NCBI RefSeq assembly: GCF_003665435.1
Contig: NZ_CP023407.1
Span: forward strand, 1,612,001-1,676,000
Direction: 5' to 3'
DNA length: 64,000 nucleotides
From: Streptomyces fungicidicus
GTDB lineage: Bacteria; Actinomycetota; Actinomycetes; Streptomycetales; Streptomycetaceae
Made by a program: the position numbers and the translations under genes. Every line of letters begins with the position of its first letter. Within the stretch, counting starts at the first letter, position 1. Shown piece by piece: positions 1 to 8,657 of this stretch. A model generated the notes under the pieces. That model was not told the origin of the DNA, made no database searches, and saw nothing but the letters and a program-made list of their open reading frames with translations.

Positions 1-1145
1 AGCGCGACTCCCGAGGAGAGGAACAGCAGGGCGCCCAGCATCACGAACGGGGCGGCCACGCCCGCGACGCCCGCGATCAGGCCGGCCGCCGCGGGGGCGG
101 CGACCTGGCCCAGGCGGTTGCCGGTCAGCCGCAGGGCGAGGGCGGTGGAGCGGGCGTCGGCGGGGGCCGCCTGGACGACCGTCGTCATCGACAGGGGCTG
201 GCCGACGCCGAGGCAGAAACCGAGCACCGCCAGGACCAGCGCCAGTGCCCAGACCGGCAGCGGCAGCGCGACGCCCGCGCACAGCAGCGCCGCCAGCAGA
301 CAGGTGACCGTCAGCAGCACGGTGCGGCCGAGCAGGCGCAGCAGTGGGGTGAGGACGAGCCGGCAGGCGATGGTGGCCGCCGCGCGGAGGCTGAGCAGGA
401 CGCCGATGACGGCCGGGTCGATGCCCCGGTGCTCGCCGACCACCGGGAGGTAGGCGGTGAGGATGTCGGTCGCGGACAGCACGGCCAGGCTGATGAGGAT
501 GCCCGCGGGGACGCCCCGGGCACGCAGGATGGCCCGCACCGGCACCCGCGTGCCGTGCGCCCCGGGGGGCTTCGGGGGTGCGGGGCGTTCTATGCGCCAC
601 AGCGAGGTGAGCGCGACGGCGCCGCCCGCTCCCGCCGCCAGCAGGGCCAGCGCACTGGTCCGGGCCATGTCCGCGCCGATCAGCGCGCCCGCCGCGACGG
701 GTCCGACCAGCTGTCCGAGCGAGGCGCCGATGGTGAAGTGGCCGAAGTTGCGGTCCTGTTCGTGCGGCGCGGACTGGCGGGCGACGAGCGACTGCGCGCC
801 GATGACGAAGCAGAGGTGGCCGAGGCCCATCACCCCGCTCCACAGGGCCATCGTCCACAGCGAGCCGGCGAGGCCGCTCAGCGCGCAGCCGCCGGAGATG
901 AGGACCACCCCGGCCGGCAGCAGGGGCGCGCAGCGGCCGTGGTCGGTGCGCCGGCCGAGCGGTACGGCGGCGAACAGCGGCAGCAGCGCGTACACGCCCG
1001 CGATGACGCCGACCGCCCTCTCGTCCGCCCCCAGGGCCAGCGCCCGGTAGGAGACGGCGGGCCGGGCCATCGACACCGCCCCCTGCGCGAAGCCGAAGGC
1101 GATGACGAGGCGGAGCAGCCAGCCGCGGTTCCCACCGGGCGTCAT
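1..1145 (-). CDS. MFS transporter (partial, runs off the window start)
   Basis: Reading leftward from the ATG at 1145, the protein starts MTPGGNRGWLLRLVIAFGF and stays open to base 1, so the C-terminus is missing (about 381 residues visible). It is almost wholly hydrophobic helices joined by short basic loops. The loop after helix 2 (PLGRRTDHGR) resembles the MFS motif A region. A role in proton-coupled efflux or uptake of a small molecule is inferred from family only. It starts 36 bp after the citrate transporter gene on the same strand, so the two probably form one transcript. The substrate cannot be told from sequence. Confidence 0.85.
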   Translation of the reverse strand, partial: MTPGGNRGWLLRLVIAFGFAQGAVSMARPAVSYRALALGADERAVGVIAGVYALLPLFAAVPLGRRTDHGRCAPLLPAGVVLISGGCALSGLAGSLWTMALWSGVMGLGHLCFVIGAQSLVARQSAPHEQDRNFGHFTIGASLGQLVGPVAAGALIGADMARTSALALLAAGAGGAVALTSLWRIERPAPPKPPGAHGTRVPVRAILRARGVPAGILISLAVLSATDILTAYLPVVGEHRGIDPAVIGVLLSLRAAATIACRLVLTPLLRLLGRTVLLTVTCLLAALLCAGVALPLPVWALALVLAVLGFCLGVGQPLSMTTVVQAAPADARSTALALRLTGNRLGQVAAPAAAGLIAGVAGVAAPFVMLGALLFLSSGVA

Positions 1146-1181
1146 GATCGGGTCCTTCCTGACAGGGGGCCGGTACCGGCC

Positions 1182-2573
1182 TCAGATGATGCCGAACAGG
1201 ATTCCGGCCGCGAGGATCACCAGGCAGATCATGGCCGCCCACTTCACCACGAACCTGGTGTGGTCGCCGAACTCGACCTTGGCCATGCCGACCAGGACGT
1301 ACACGGCGGGGACGAGCGGGCTGGACATGTGCAGCGGCTGGCCGACGAGGGAGGCGCGGGCCATCTCCAGCGGGGTGACGCCGTGCGCGGCGCCGGCTTC
1401 GGCGAGGACGGGCAGGACGCCGAAGTAGAAGCCGTCGTTGGACATGAAGTACGTCAGCGGCAGGCTCAGCACCCCGGTGACCAGGGCCATGTGCGGGCCC
1501 ATGCCGTCGGGGATGACGTCCACCAGCCACTTGGCCATGCTGTCGACCATGCCGGTGCCCTGGAGGACGCCGGTGAAGACGGCGGCGGCGAAGACCATCC
1601 CGGAGACGTTGAGGACGTTGTCGGCGTGGGCCGCGAGTCGGGCCTTCTGGTCGGGGATGTTCGGGTAGTTGACGGAGAGCGCGAGCGCGGCGCCGAGCAG
1701 GAACAGCACCGGGATCGGCAGCAACTCCATGATCATGGCGGTCAGCAGGCCGACCGTGAGCAGCGCGTTGAACCAGTACAGCCTGGGGCGCAGGGTGGGG
1801 CGGTGGGGGTCGAGGCCCTGGAAGTCGTCGTCGTCCGCGTCGGCGTCCGTGCCGGAGCCGGAGCCGCCGGTGCGCTTCCCGGCGATGACGCCGGTGCCGC
1901 CGCCCGCGCCGACGAGGACCGTCTCCTTCTCCTCGGCCGGCGCCTCGTCCAGCGTCACCACGCCCAGCCGCCTGCGCTCGCGCAGACCGAGCACGTAGGC
2001 GAGGACGACCACGCCCAGCAGGCCGACCAGCAGGGCCGGGATCATCGGGACGAAGATGTCGCCGGCGTCGAGCTTGAGCGCGGTCGCCGCGCGGGCCGTC
2101 GGGCCGCCCCAGGGGAGGGTGTTCATCACGCCGTTGGCCATGGCGGCGACACCGGTCATCACGACCAGGCTCATCTTCAGGCGCTTGTACAGCGGGTACA
2201 TCGCCGAGACGGTGATCATGAAGGTGGTGGAGCCGTCGCCGTCCAGCGACACGATCGCGGCGAGCAGCGCGGTGCCGACGACGATCCGCATCGGGTCCGC
2301 CCTGCAGAACCTGAGGATGCCCCGGACGATCGGGTCGAAGAGCCCGACGTCGATCATCACACCGAAGTAGACGATCGCGAACATGAGCATCGCCGCGGTG
2401 GGCGCGAGGCTGGAGACGCCGTCGATGACGTAGTCACCGAGGTGGGCGCCCTTGCCGACGAACACGCAGAACAGCGCGGGGATCAGCACGAGCGCCGCGA
2501 TCGGCGACATCTTCTTCAGCATGATCAGGACCAGGAAGGTCGCGATCATGGTGAAGCCGAGGATGGTCAGCAT
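1182..2573 (-). CDS. CitMHS family metal-citrate/proton symporter
   Basis: This 463-aa inner-membrane protein has about a dozen hydrophobic helices and a charged central loop (about residues 200-270) rich in Gly, Ser and Asp. Features typical of CitMHS carriers include SLDGDGSTTFMIT in the first half and LPLTYFMSNDGFYFGVLP in the second. The family imports citrate complexed with a divalent or ferric metal, driven by protons. The S. coelicolor orthologue, recalled as SCO1710 or CitSc, was reported to take up Fe- and Ca-citrate, but orthology here is inferred. The ATG at 2573 follows an AT-richer leader containing an 8-bp inverted repeat. The MFS gene downstream may be cotranscribed. Confidence 0.93.
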   Translation of the reverse strand: MLTILGFTMIATFLVLIMLKKMSPIAALVLIPALFCVFVGKGAHLGDYVIDGVSSLAPTAAMLMFAIVYFGVMIDVGLFDPIVRGILRFCRADPMRIVVGTALLAAIVSLDGDGSTTFMITVSAMYPLYKRLKMSLVVMTGVAAMANGVMNTLPWGGPTARAATALKLDAGDIFVPMIPALLVGLLGVVVLAYVLGLRERRRLGVVTLDEAPAEEKETVLVGAGGGTGVIAGKRTGGSGSGTDADADDDDFQGLDPHRPTLRPRLYWFNALLTVGLLTAMIMELLPIPVLFLLGAALALSVNYPNIPDQKARLAAHADNVLNVSGMVFAAAVFTGVLQGTGMVDSMAKWLVDVIPDGMGPHMALVTGVLSLPLTYFMSNDGFYFGVLPVLAEAGAAHGVTPLEMARASLVGQPLHMSSPLVPAVYVLVGMAKVEFGDHTRFVVKWAAMICLVILAAGILFGII

Positions 2574-2584
2574 ATGAGTGGATA

Positions 2585-2638
2585 CCTAACGTTCGCCCTT
2601 GAACATCCCACCAGGGCCGGCGGTGCGACGACGTTAGG
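2585..2638. promoter_or_regulatory. inverted repeat upstream of the citrate transporter
   Basis: CCTAACGT at 2585-2592 and its exact complement ACGTTAGG at 2631-2638 flank 38 bp in the leader of the CitMHS gene. The spacing is long for one dimer site, so this could be two half-sites bound with looping or just a stem. The regulator is unknown. CitMHS genes elsewhere are often under two-component control, but none is visible beside it here. Confidence 0.35.
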
Positions 2639-2709
2639 TGCCGCGAAGCTGCGTTAACAAGATGTTGACGTGCGAGCAATAAGCGCAAAACCCCAGGTCA
2701 CAGCTTTGC

Positions 2710-4974
2710 TCAGGTCAGAGCGCCGGACGCCGTGGCCCCGGCGGGGGTCAGCGGGGCCACCTCGACGGGCACTCCGTTGAGGACGGCGTTGCCCGACAGC
2801 GGGTCGAGGAGGCTGCCGTCGAGGAGCTGGTTGACGTTGACGCCGGGGTCGGCGGCGGCGTGCCGGGTGCGGGTGCCGGGGCGGTCGTGTCCCCAGCCGT
2901 GCGGCAGGCTCACCACACCGCGGCGCACGGCGTCGGTGACCTCGGCGGGCGCGGTCACCTCTCCCCCGGCGCCCTTGATCCGCACCGGTTCCCCGTCCCG
3001 CACGCCGAGGCGTTCGGCGTCCTCGGGGTGGAGCTGCAGGGTGCAGCGGTTGGAACCGCCGGTGAGGGCGGGCACGTTGTGCATCCAGCTGTTGTTGGAG
3101 CGCAGGTGACGGCGGCCGACCAGGACGAGTCCGGCGGGGCGCTCGTGGAGGGCGGCGCGCAGCCGCGGGAGGTCGGCGGCGATCGGGGCGGGCAGCAGCT
3201 CCACCTTGCCGCTGCGGGTCTTCAGCGGCTGGGGCAGCCGCGGGCGCAGGGGGCCGAGGTCGATGCCGTGCGGGTGGGCGAGCAGCCTGTCCAGGGTGAG
3301 TCCGTCCGGGTCGGCGCCGAAGCCGTCGCCGTAGGGGCCGAGGCGCAGCATCATGTCGAGGCGCCGTTCGGGGCCGTTCACTCCGGTGAGCAGGCCGGCG
3401 AGGTCCTTCGGGTCGCGGCCGTGGACCGGCGAGTGCGGCTCCCGGACGGCCTTGCCGAGGGTCTGGTCGATCACCATGGCGTCGACGGCGGCGGGGTCGG
3501 CGCCGTGCATGCCGGTCGCGGCGAGGACCAGCCTCGCCAGGATCTCGGTCTCCGCCATCCGGCCCGGTTCGAGGGGGACGGCGGGGCGGGTGTACCGGAC
3601 CTGGTTGCGCACGGCGAGGGTGTTGAAGGCGAAGTCGTGGTGCGGGCTCTGCGCGGGCGGGGGCGGCGGCAGGACGACGTCGGCGTGGCGTGAGGTCTCG
3701 TTGAGGTACGGGTCGACGCTCACCATGAAGTCGAGGGAGTCGAGGGCCTTGTCGAGCCGGTCGCCGTCCGGTGCGGAGAGCACGGGGTTGGCGGCGACGG
3801 CGATGAGGGCGCGCACCGGCTCGCCCTCGTCGGTGGCGGTGTCGATCTCCTCGGCGACTGCGGACAGCGGCAGTTCGCCCTTGGCCTCGGGGTGCCGGCT
3901 CACCCGGGAGTGCCAGCGCCCGAGGGCGAAGCCGTGACCCGGCCCGGCGGGGCGCGGGGTCCTGTCGGTGGCGGCCTGGGGGAAGAGGGCGCCGCCGGGC
4001 CGGTCGAGGTTGCCGGTGAGGACGTTGAGGACGTCGACGAGCCAGCTGGCGAGGGTGCCGTGCGGGACGGTGCAGCTGCCGATGCGGCCGTACACGGCGG
4101 CGGTGGGGGCGGCGGCGAGTTCCCGGGCCAGGGCGCGGATGGTGCCGGCGTCGACGTCGCACGCCTCCGAGACCGCTTCGGGCGTGAAGTCACGGAGCGC
4201 CGACCGGAGTTCCTCGAAGCCCTGGATGTGCGGCGCCCGCTCGCCGAGGTCGGCGAGCCCCTCGTCGAAGAGGGTGTGCGCCGTCGCCGCGAGGAGCAGG
4301 GCGTCGGTGCCGGGCCGGACCGCGAGGTGCCGGTCGGCGAGGCGGGCGGTGCGGGTGCGGCGCGGGTCGACGACGGTGAGGGTGCCGCCGCGGGCCCTCA
4401 GCGCCTTGAGCCGGCCGGGGAAGTCGGGCGCGGTGCACAGACTGCCGTTTGACTCCAGCGGGTTGGCACCGATCAGCAGCAGGTGGTCGGTGCGGTCGAG
4501 GTCGGGCACGGGGATGGCGTTCGCGTCGCCGAAGAGGAGTCCGCTGGAGACGTGCTTGGGCATCTGGTCGACCGTGGAGGCGGTGAACAGGCTGCGGGTG
4601 CCGAGCCCGGCCAGCAGGACGGGCGGGTAGAGGGCGCCGGCCACGGTGTGGACGTTGGGGTTGCCGAGGACGATGCCGACGGCGTGCGGTCCGTACCGCT
4701 CGACGAGGGGCCGTATCCCGGCGGCCACGGCGTCGAACGCCTCCGCCCAGGTGGCCTCCCGCAGTTCGCCGCCGACGCGGACGAGCGGGGCGCGCAGCCG
4801 GTCGGGGTCGCCGTCGACGGCTCCGAAGGCGGCGCCCTTGGGGCAGATGAAGCCCTTGCTGAACACGTCGTCGCGGTCGCCGCGGGCGCCGGTGACACGG
4901 CCGTCGTCGATGGTGAGGGTCAGGCCGCAGGTGGCCTCGCACAGGGGACAGATACGAAGGGCGGTGCGGGGCAC
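2710..4974 (-). CDS. molybdopterin-dependent oxidoreductase
   Basis: The protein has about 754 residues from the GTG at 4974, which has GGGAGG just upstream. An in-frame ATG at 5040 would add 22 residues unlike the family. The N-terminus carries the 4Fe-4S motif CPLCEATC followed by FICPKG about 27 residues later. Next come the Mo-bis-MGD binding regions (for example LLIGANPLESNGS and VVDPRRTRTA) and a C-terminal dinucleotide-binding domain (SLPHGWGHDRPG). This matches formate dehydrogenase/nitrate reductase-type subunits of the DMSO reductase superfamily. No Tat signal and no partner subunits lie nearby, so it is probably cytoplasmic. The substrate is unknown. It is a single-gene unit ahead of the citrate transporter. 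Confidence 0.9.
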   Translation of the reverse strand: MPRTALRICPLCEATCGLTLTIDDGRVTGARGDRDDVFSKGFICPKGAAFGAVDGDPDRLRAPLVRVGGELREATWAEAFDAVAAGIRPLVERYGPHAVGIVLGNPNVHTVAGALYPPVLLAGLGTRSLFTASTVDQMPKHVSSGLLFGDANAIPVPDLDRTDHLLLIGANPLESNGSLCTAPDFPGRLKALRARGGTLTVVDPRRTRTARLADRHLAVRPGTDALLLAATAHTLFDEGLADLGERAPHIQGFEELRSALRDFTPEAVSEACDVDAGTIRALARELAAAPTAAVYGRIGSCTVPHGTLASWLVDVLNVLTGNLDRPGGALFPQAATDRTPRPAGPGHGFALGRWHSRVSRHPEAKGELPLSAVAEEIDTATDEGEPVRALIAVAANPVLSAPDGDRLDKALDSLDFMVSVDPYLNETSRHADVVLPPPPPAQSPHHDFAFNTLAVRNQVRYTRPAVPLEPGRMAETEILARLVLAATGMHGADPAAVDAMVIDQTLGKAVREPHSPVHGRDPKDLAGLLTGVNGPERRLDMMLRLGPYGDGFGADPDGLTLDRLLAHPHGIDLGPLRPRLPQPLKTRSGKVELLPAPIAADLPRLRAALHERPAGLVLVGRRHLRSNNSWMHNVPALTGGSNRCTLQLHPEDAERLGVRDGEPVRIKGAGGEVTAPAEVTDAVRRGVVSLPHGWGHDRPGTRTRHAAADPGVNVNQLLDGSLLDPLSGNAVLNGVPVEVAPLTPAGATASGALT

Positions 4975-5080
4975 GGGGCCTCCCGGGTACGGCGGCTGCG
5001 GTGACGCGCGGACGGGCCGAGCATACCGACCGGTACGCATGGACGGGAGGGGGTCGCCCGGAGCGTCTCCGGCGGGCCGC

Positions 5081-5689
5081 TCAGTCCAGCGTCCGGGCCA
5101 GGTACGCCCGGAGCATCTCGCGCAGTTCGCCGACGACCTGTCCGTCGCCCTCGGGCGCCATCCGGAACGCCAGGTGGACGAGGGCGTCGGCGGTCTCGAC
5201 GGCGACGAGGAAGGCGCGGCGCAGATCGTCGTCGGGCTCGCGGCCCAGGTAGCCGGAGATCAGCCCCGCCAGGCGGTCGGCGACCCGGAGGTTGGGCTCG
5301 GCGCGGCGGGTGCCGACGGGTATCTGGTTGCCGAAGTCGACGAGGGAGAAGCCGGGCGCGGTGCGCTTCATGTCGAGGTACTCGTCGAGCACGACGTCCA
5401 TGGCGTCCCGCCAGCCCCGGTCACCGGCGGTGCCGAGCCGTTCGGTGACCCGCGCCGCGAAGCGCTCCAGGTTGCGCTGGGCCAGGGCGTCGGCCATCTG
5501 GCGCTTGTTGCCGAAGAAGCGGTAGACGGAGCCGATGGGCACACCGGCGCGCTGGGCGACCGCACGGGTGCTCAGGTCGTCGTAGCCGACCTCGTCGAGG
5601 AGGTCGGCGCAGGCGTCGAGGATCCTGGCCAGCCGTTCGGCACTGCGCCGCTGCACCGGCGCTCGGCGGAGCGATGTCGCGTCGGGCAC
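5081..5689 (-). CDS. TetR/AcrR family transcriptional regulator
   Basis: This protein of about 202 residues has an N-terminal TetR helix-turn-helix (ILDACADLLDEVGYDDLSTR, then AGVPIGSVYRFFGNKRQM) and a helical ligand-binding domain. I prefer the GTG at 5689: on the minus strand CATGAT sits 6 nt before it, the usual leaderless arrangement. The ATG at 5740 would overlap the lipoprotein gene. It lies 8 bp after the lipoprotein gene and before the oxidoreductase gene, so either could be its target. The ligand is unknown. Confidence 0.87.
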   Translation of the reverse strand: MPDATSLRRAPVQRRSAERLARILDACADLLDEVGYDDLSTRAVAQRAGVPIGSVYRFFGNKRQMADALAQRNLERFAARVTERLGTAGDRGWRDAMDVVLDEYLDMKRTAPGFSLVDFGNQIPVGTRRAEPNLRVADRLAGLISGYLGREPDDDLRRAFLVAVETADALVHLAFRMAPEGDGQVVGELREMLRAYLARTLD

Positions 5690-5696
5690 GCTGTCA

Positions 5697-6314
5697 TCAT
5701 GCCTGCTCGGCGCCGCCCGGTGAACCTCGCCCTCCGTCACGGTTCCGCCCCGCCGTCCCGCGCACCGGTTCCGGCGGCGCCGTGGCGATCGGCTCGACGC
5801 TCGGGTCGGGGCTCGGCTCCTGGTCCGACACGGTGATGTCGGCCGTGCTCTCCACCGGCTCGCCGTCCACGGCCCACACCGAGCCGTCGTCGGCGTAGAG
5901 GCGGGCGGTGACCTGGTGCGTGCCGCGCGGGACGGAGCCGCCGGAGAGGTGGTACTCGGGGGTGCGCAGCAGGGCGACGCGGCGGCCGTTGAGCTCGAGG
6001 TGCGCCAGCCCCCGGCCGGCCACCGCCCGCTCGCCGGTGCCGTCCGGCGAGAAGCGGAAGTTGCGCACCGTCAGCCGCACGTCCCAGCCGCCGTCGGCGT
6101 CGGGGGTGACCACGACGCCCACCGCGGGCGCGCCCTCCGCGTCGACCTGGCGGTAGGGGCTGCCCTCCCCGTCCCTCCGGTCCAGGAGTTCGCCCGCCGG
6201 GGAGGGCGACGCACCGCCCCGCTCCCGGGCGTCACTCGGACCGCAGCCCGCGGATCCGGTCAGGAGTGCGACACAGACCGCGAGCGCGGCGATCGGGCCC
6301 CGCTTCCTCGTCAT
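5697..6314 (-). CDS. secreted lipoprotein, function unknown
   Basis: The predicted product is 205 residues. It begins MTRKRGPIAALAVCVALLTG and has a lipobox ending SAGC, so it should be lipidated and held on the outer face of the membrane. The mature part is a beta-rich domain (VTPDADGGWDVRLTVRNFRF, then HLELNGRRVALLRTPEYHL) resembling small extracellular immunoglobulin-like or copper-handling folds, followed by a Pro/Glu-rich tail. I do not recognise a named family. It is divergent from hmgA and immediately upstream of the TetR gene. Confidence 0.75.
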   Translation of the reverse strand: MTRKRGPIAALAVCVALLTGSAGCGPSDARERGGASPSPAGELLDRRDGEGSPYRQVDAEGAPAVGVVVTPDADGGWDVRLTVRNFRFSPDGTGERAVAGRGLAHLELNGRRVALLRTPEYHLSGGSVPRGTHQVTARLYADDGSVWAVDGEPVESTADITVSDQEPSPDPSVEPIATAPPEPVRGTAGRNRDGGRGSPGGAEQA

Positions 6315-6426
6315 GCCGGGGAGCGTAGAACACGGGTGCGACACCGCGGATCCCCCTGAAGTCGGGTTCCGCGTCCTCCGCGATGAGGAGCGGACGGAAG
6401 GACGGGAGGGAGATCGCGTGGCCCTC

Positions 6427-6455
6427 TTGCGCCGGGGAAAACGCAATCCTACGGT
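6427..6455 (+). promoter_or_regulatory. candidate vegetative promoter of hmgA
   Basis: TTGCGC at 6427-6432, a 17-nt spacer and TACGGT at 6450-6455 match a housekeeping sigma promoter. They place transcription start about 30 nt ahead of the hmgA ATG. TTGCG and CGCAA halves in the same stretch could form an operator for the GntR protein encoded downstream. This is pattern-based. Confidence 0.45.
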
Positions 6456-6491
6456 GGTGCATAGGAATCGGATCGCAAGGGAGCACCGAGC

Positions 6492-7877
6492 ATGAGCGAT
6501 GGGGGCACCGCCCGCGTGACCACAGTCGAGCGCGAGGGGGCGCGCAAGACCGCCGAAGGACTGGAACACCTCACCGGCTTCGGCAACGAGCACAGCTCGG
6601 AGGCGGTCCCGGGCGCCCTGCCCGAGGGCCGCAACGCGCCGCAGCGCGCACCGCTCGGGCTGTACGCCGAACAGCTGAGCGGTACGGCCTTCACCGAGCC
6701 CCGCGCGGAGAACCGCCGCTCCTGGCTGTACCGGATCCGTCCGTCGGCCGCCCACCCGGCGTTCATCCGCACGGGCAACGGCGCCCTGCGCTCCGCCCCC
6801 TTCACCCAGACGGTGCCGGACCCCAACCGGCTGCGCTGGAACCCGCTGCCGGAGCCCGCCGGGGGCACCGACTTCCTGGCCGGGCTGTGGACGCTGGGCG
6901 GGAACGGCGACGTCACCCAGCGCTCCGGCATGGCGGTGCACCTCTACCACGCCACCGCCTCGATGGAGCGCGTCTTCAGCGACGCCGACGGCGAGCTGCT
7001 GATCGTCCCCGAGCACGGCGGGCTGCTGCTGCGCACGGAGTTCGGGATGCTGCATGTGGAGCCGGGACACATCGCGCTGATTCCCCGTGGGGTGCGGTTC
7101 CGTGTGGAGCTGCTGGAGTCCTCGGCCCGCGGCTATGTGTGCGAGAACTACGGTGCGCCGTTCCGGCTCCCCGACCTCGGCCCGATCGGCGCCAACGGGC
7201 TGGCCAACGCCCGGGACTTCCGGGCGCCGGTCGCCGCGTACGAGGACGTCGAGGGGCCGGTGGAGGTGGTGAACAAGTTCTGCGGCAACCTCTGGTCGGC
7301 GGTGTACGACCACTCCCCGCTCGACGTCGTCGCCTGGCACGGCAACCATGTGCCCTACGCCTATGACCTGCGCCGCTTCAATGTGATGGGCACCATCTCG
7401 TACGACCACCCGGACCCGTCGATCTTCACGGTGCTGACCTCGCCGAGCGACACCCCGGGGCTGGCCGGGGTGGACTTCGTGGTCTTCGCCCCGCGCTGGC
7501 TGGTCGGCGAGGACACCTTCCGTCCGCCGTACTTCCACCGGAACGTGATGAGCGAGTACATGGGCCTGATCGAGGGCGCCTACGACGCGAAGGCGGAGGG
7601 CTTCGTCCCGGGCGGGGGCTCGCTGCACAACATGATGTCGGCGCACGGCCCGGACCGGGAGACCTTCGACAGGGCGAGCGCCGCCGAGCTCCGTCCGCAG
7701 AAGATCGACGACGGCCTTGCCTTCATGTTCGAGACCCGCTGGCCGGTGTCCCTGACCCCCCAGGCCGCCCGGGCGGACCACCTGCAGCAGGGCTACGACA
7801 ACCGTGTGGCAGGGCCTCGAGCGTCACTTCCGCCCGTTGCACTGAACGTTCCCCGACCGGTACGGATAGCCCCGTGA
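6492..7877 (+). CDS. hmgA: homogentisate 1,2-dioxygenase, 3' end frameshifted
   Basis: HmgA opens the ring of homogentisate to maleylacetoacetate in tyrosine and phenylalanine breakdown, in the cytoplasm. The protein begins with the family signature [20 protein letters not shown]. It holds the Fe(II) ligands H349 and E355 ([12 protein letters not shown]) and H385 ([11 protein letters not shown]), with the same spacing as human H335, E341 and H371. After GYDN (about 7801) the frame leaves the family sequence: removing one C of the CC at 7802-7803 restores [13 protein letters not shown] and a TGA at 7843-7845. As given, the last family residues are replaced by an unrelated tail ending at 7877. 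The start is ATG with GGGAG upstream. Catalysis might survive because the active site is intact. Confidence 0.95.
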   Translation: MSDGGTARVTTVEREGARKTAEGLEHLTGFGNEHSSEAVPGALPEGRNAPQRAPLGLYAEQLSGTAFTEPRAENRRSWLYRIRPSAAHPAFIRTGNGALRSAPFTQTVPDPNRLRWNPLPEPAGGTDFLAGLWTLGGNGDVTQRSGMAVHLYHATASMERVFSDADGELLIVPEHGGLLLRTEFGMLHVEPGHIALIPRGVRFRVELLESSARGYVCENYGAPFRLPDLGPIGANGLANARDFRAPVAAYEDVEGPVEVVNKFCGNLWSAVYDHSPLDVVAWHGNHVPYAYDLRRFNVMGTISYDHPDPSIFTVLTSPSDTPGLAGVDFVVFAPRWLVGEDTFRPPYFHRNVMSEYMGLIEGAYDAKAEGFVPGGGSLHNMMSAHGPDRETFDRASAAELRPQKIDDGLAFMFETRWPVSLTPQAARADHLQQGYDNRVAGPRASLPPVALNVPRPVRIAP

Positions 7878-8623
7878 CCTCCTTCGCCCCGGACTCGATA
7901 GTCCTGAACCGCAAGCTGCCGCTCTGGTACCAGGTGTCGCAGTCGCTGCGCGCCTCCATCCTCGGGCGCTCGCCCCGGGACCCGCTGCGCCTGCCCACCG
8001 AGGAACAGCTGGCCGGGCACTACGGGGTGAGCGTGCTGACCATGCGGCAGGCGCTGAAGGAGCTGGAGGACGAGGGGCTGATCAGCCGCCACCGGCGGCG
8101 CGGCACGTTCATCGAGCCGGACGCCCGGCGGGGCACCCCGGTGCGCCTGCTGGGCTCGGTGGACGCGATCGTGGCCCAGCAGTCCGGGATGACCACGGAA
8201 CTGCTGGAGCACGGCACGGCGCCGGTGCCGGCCGAGCTCGCCGAGTACTTCCCCGGCCTGTCCGAGGCGGCGGCGTACCACCGGCTGCGCAGCGACGAGA
8301 AGACGGGCGAGCCGACCAACCACGCCCGCAACTGGGTCCGGCCCGAACTGGCGGCGCGGATGGACCTGGACGACCTGGTGCGGTGGCCGATGACCAAGGT
8401 GCTGCGGGACGTCGTCGGGGCGGACATCAGCCGGATCACGGACACGGTGGAGGCGCGGCTCGCGGACCCGGAGACGGCCCGGCTGCTCCGGGTCCCGCTG
8501 CTCAGCCCGATCCTGCACTACACGGGCATCACCTACGACAGCGACGGCCGCCCCCTGGACGTGGCCGTCATCCACTACCGCGGCGACCGGTTCTCCTTCA
8601 CGGTGACGCTGGACGCCACCTGA
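7874..8623 (+). CDS. GntR family regulator with UTRA domain
   Basis: This 249-residue protein has an N-terminal GntR winged helix ([20 protein letters not shown], then [19 protein letters not shown]). A C-terminal UTRA-like effector domain (about residues 90-249, with [18 protein letters not shown] at the end) follows. The GTG start at 7874 lies 28 bp after the ancestral hmgA stop, or overlaps the frameshifted stop by 4 bp. Its place behind hmgA suggests it senses an aromatic catabolite and controls that gene, which is inference. Confidence 0.88.
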   Translation: MTSFAPDSIVLNRKLPLWYQVSQSLRASILGRSPRDPLRLPTEEQLAGHYGVSVLTMRQALKELEDEGLISRHRRRGTFIEPDARRGTPVRLLGSVDAIVAQQSGMTTELLEHGTAPVPAELAEYFPGLSEAAAYHRLRSDEKTGEPTNHARNWVRPELAARMDLDDLVRWPMTKVLRDVVGADISRITDTVEARLADPETARLLRVPLLSPILHYTGITYDSDGRPLDVAVIHYRGDRFSFTVTLDAT

Positions 8624-8644
8624 TCCGCCGCCCCCGCGACTCGT

Positions 8645-8657
8645 TACGATGCCCTGC
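8645..8657 (+). promoter_or_regulatory. -10 element of a leaderless promoter
   Basis: TACGAT at 8645-8650 lies 7 nt before the GTG at 8658 with no ribosome-binding site between. This is the usual layout of a leaderless Streptomyces gene and is why the GTG is preferred to the ATG at 8649. Confidence 0.5.

Noticed and set aside
429..2657. 742-residue open frame on plus
   Set aside because: It is antisense to the MFS and CitMHS genes, has a composition of Arg, Gly, His and Asp typical of GC-rich shadow frames, and shows no domain.
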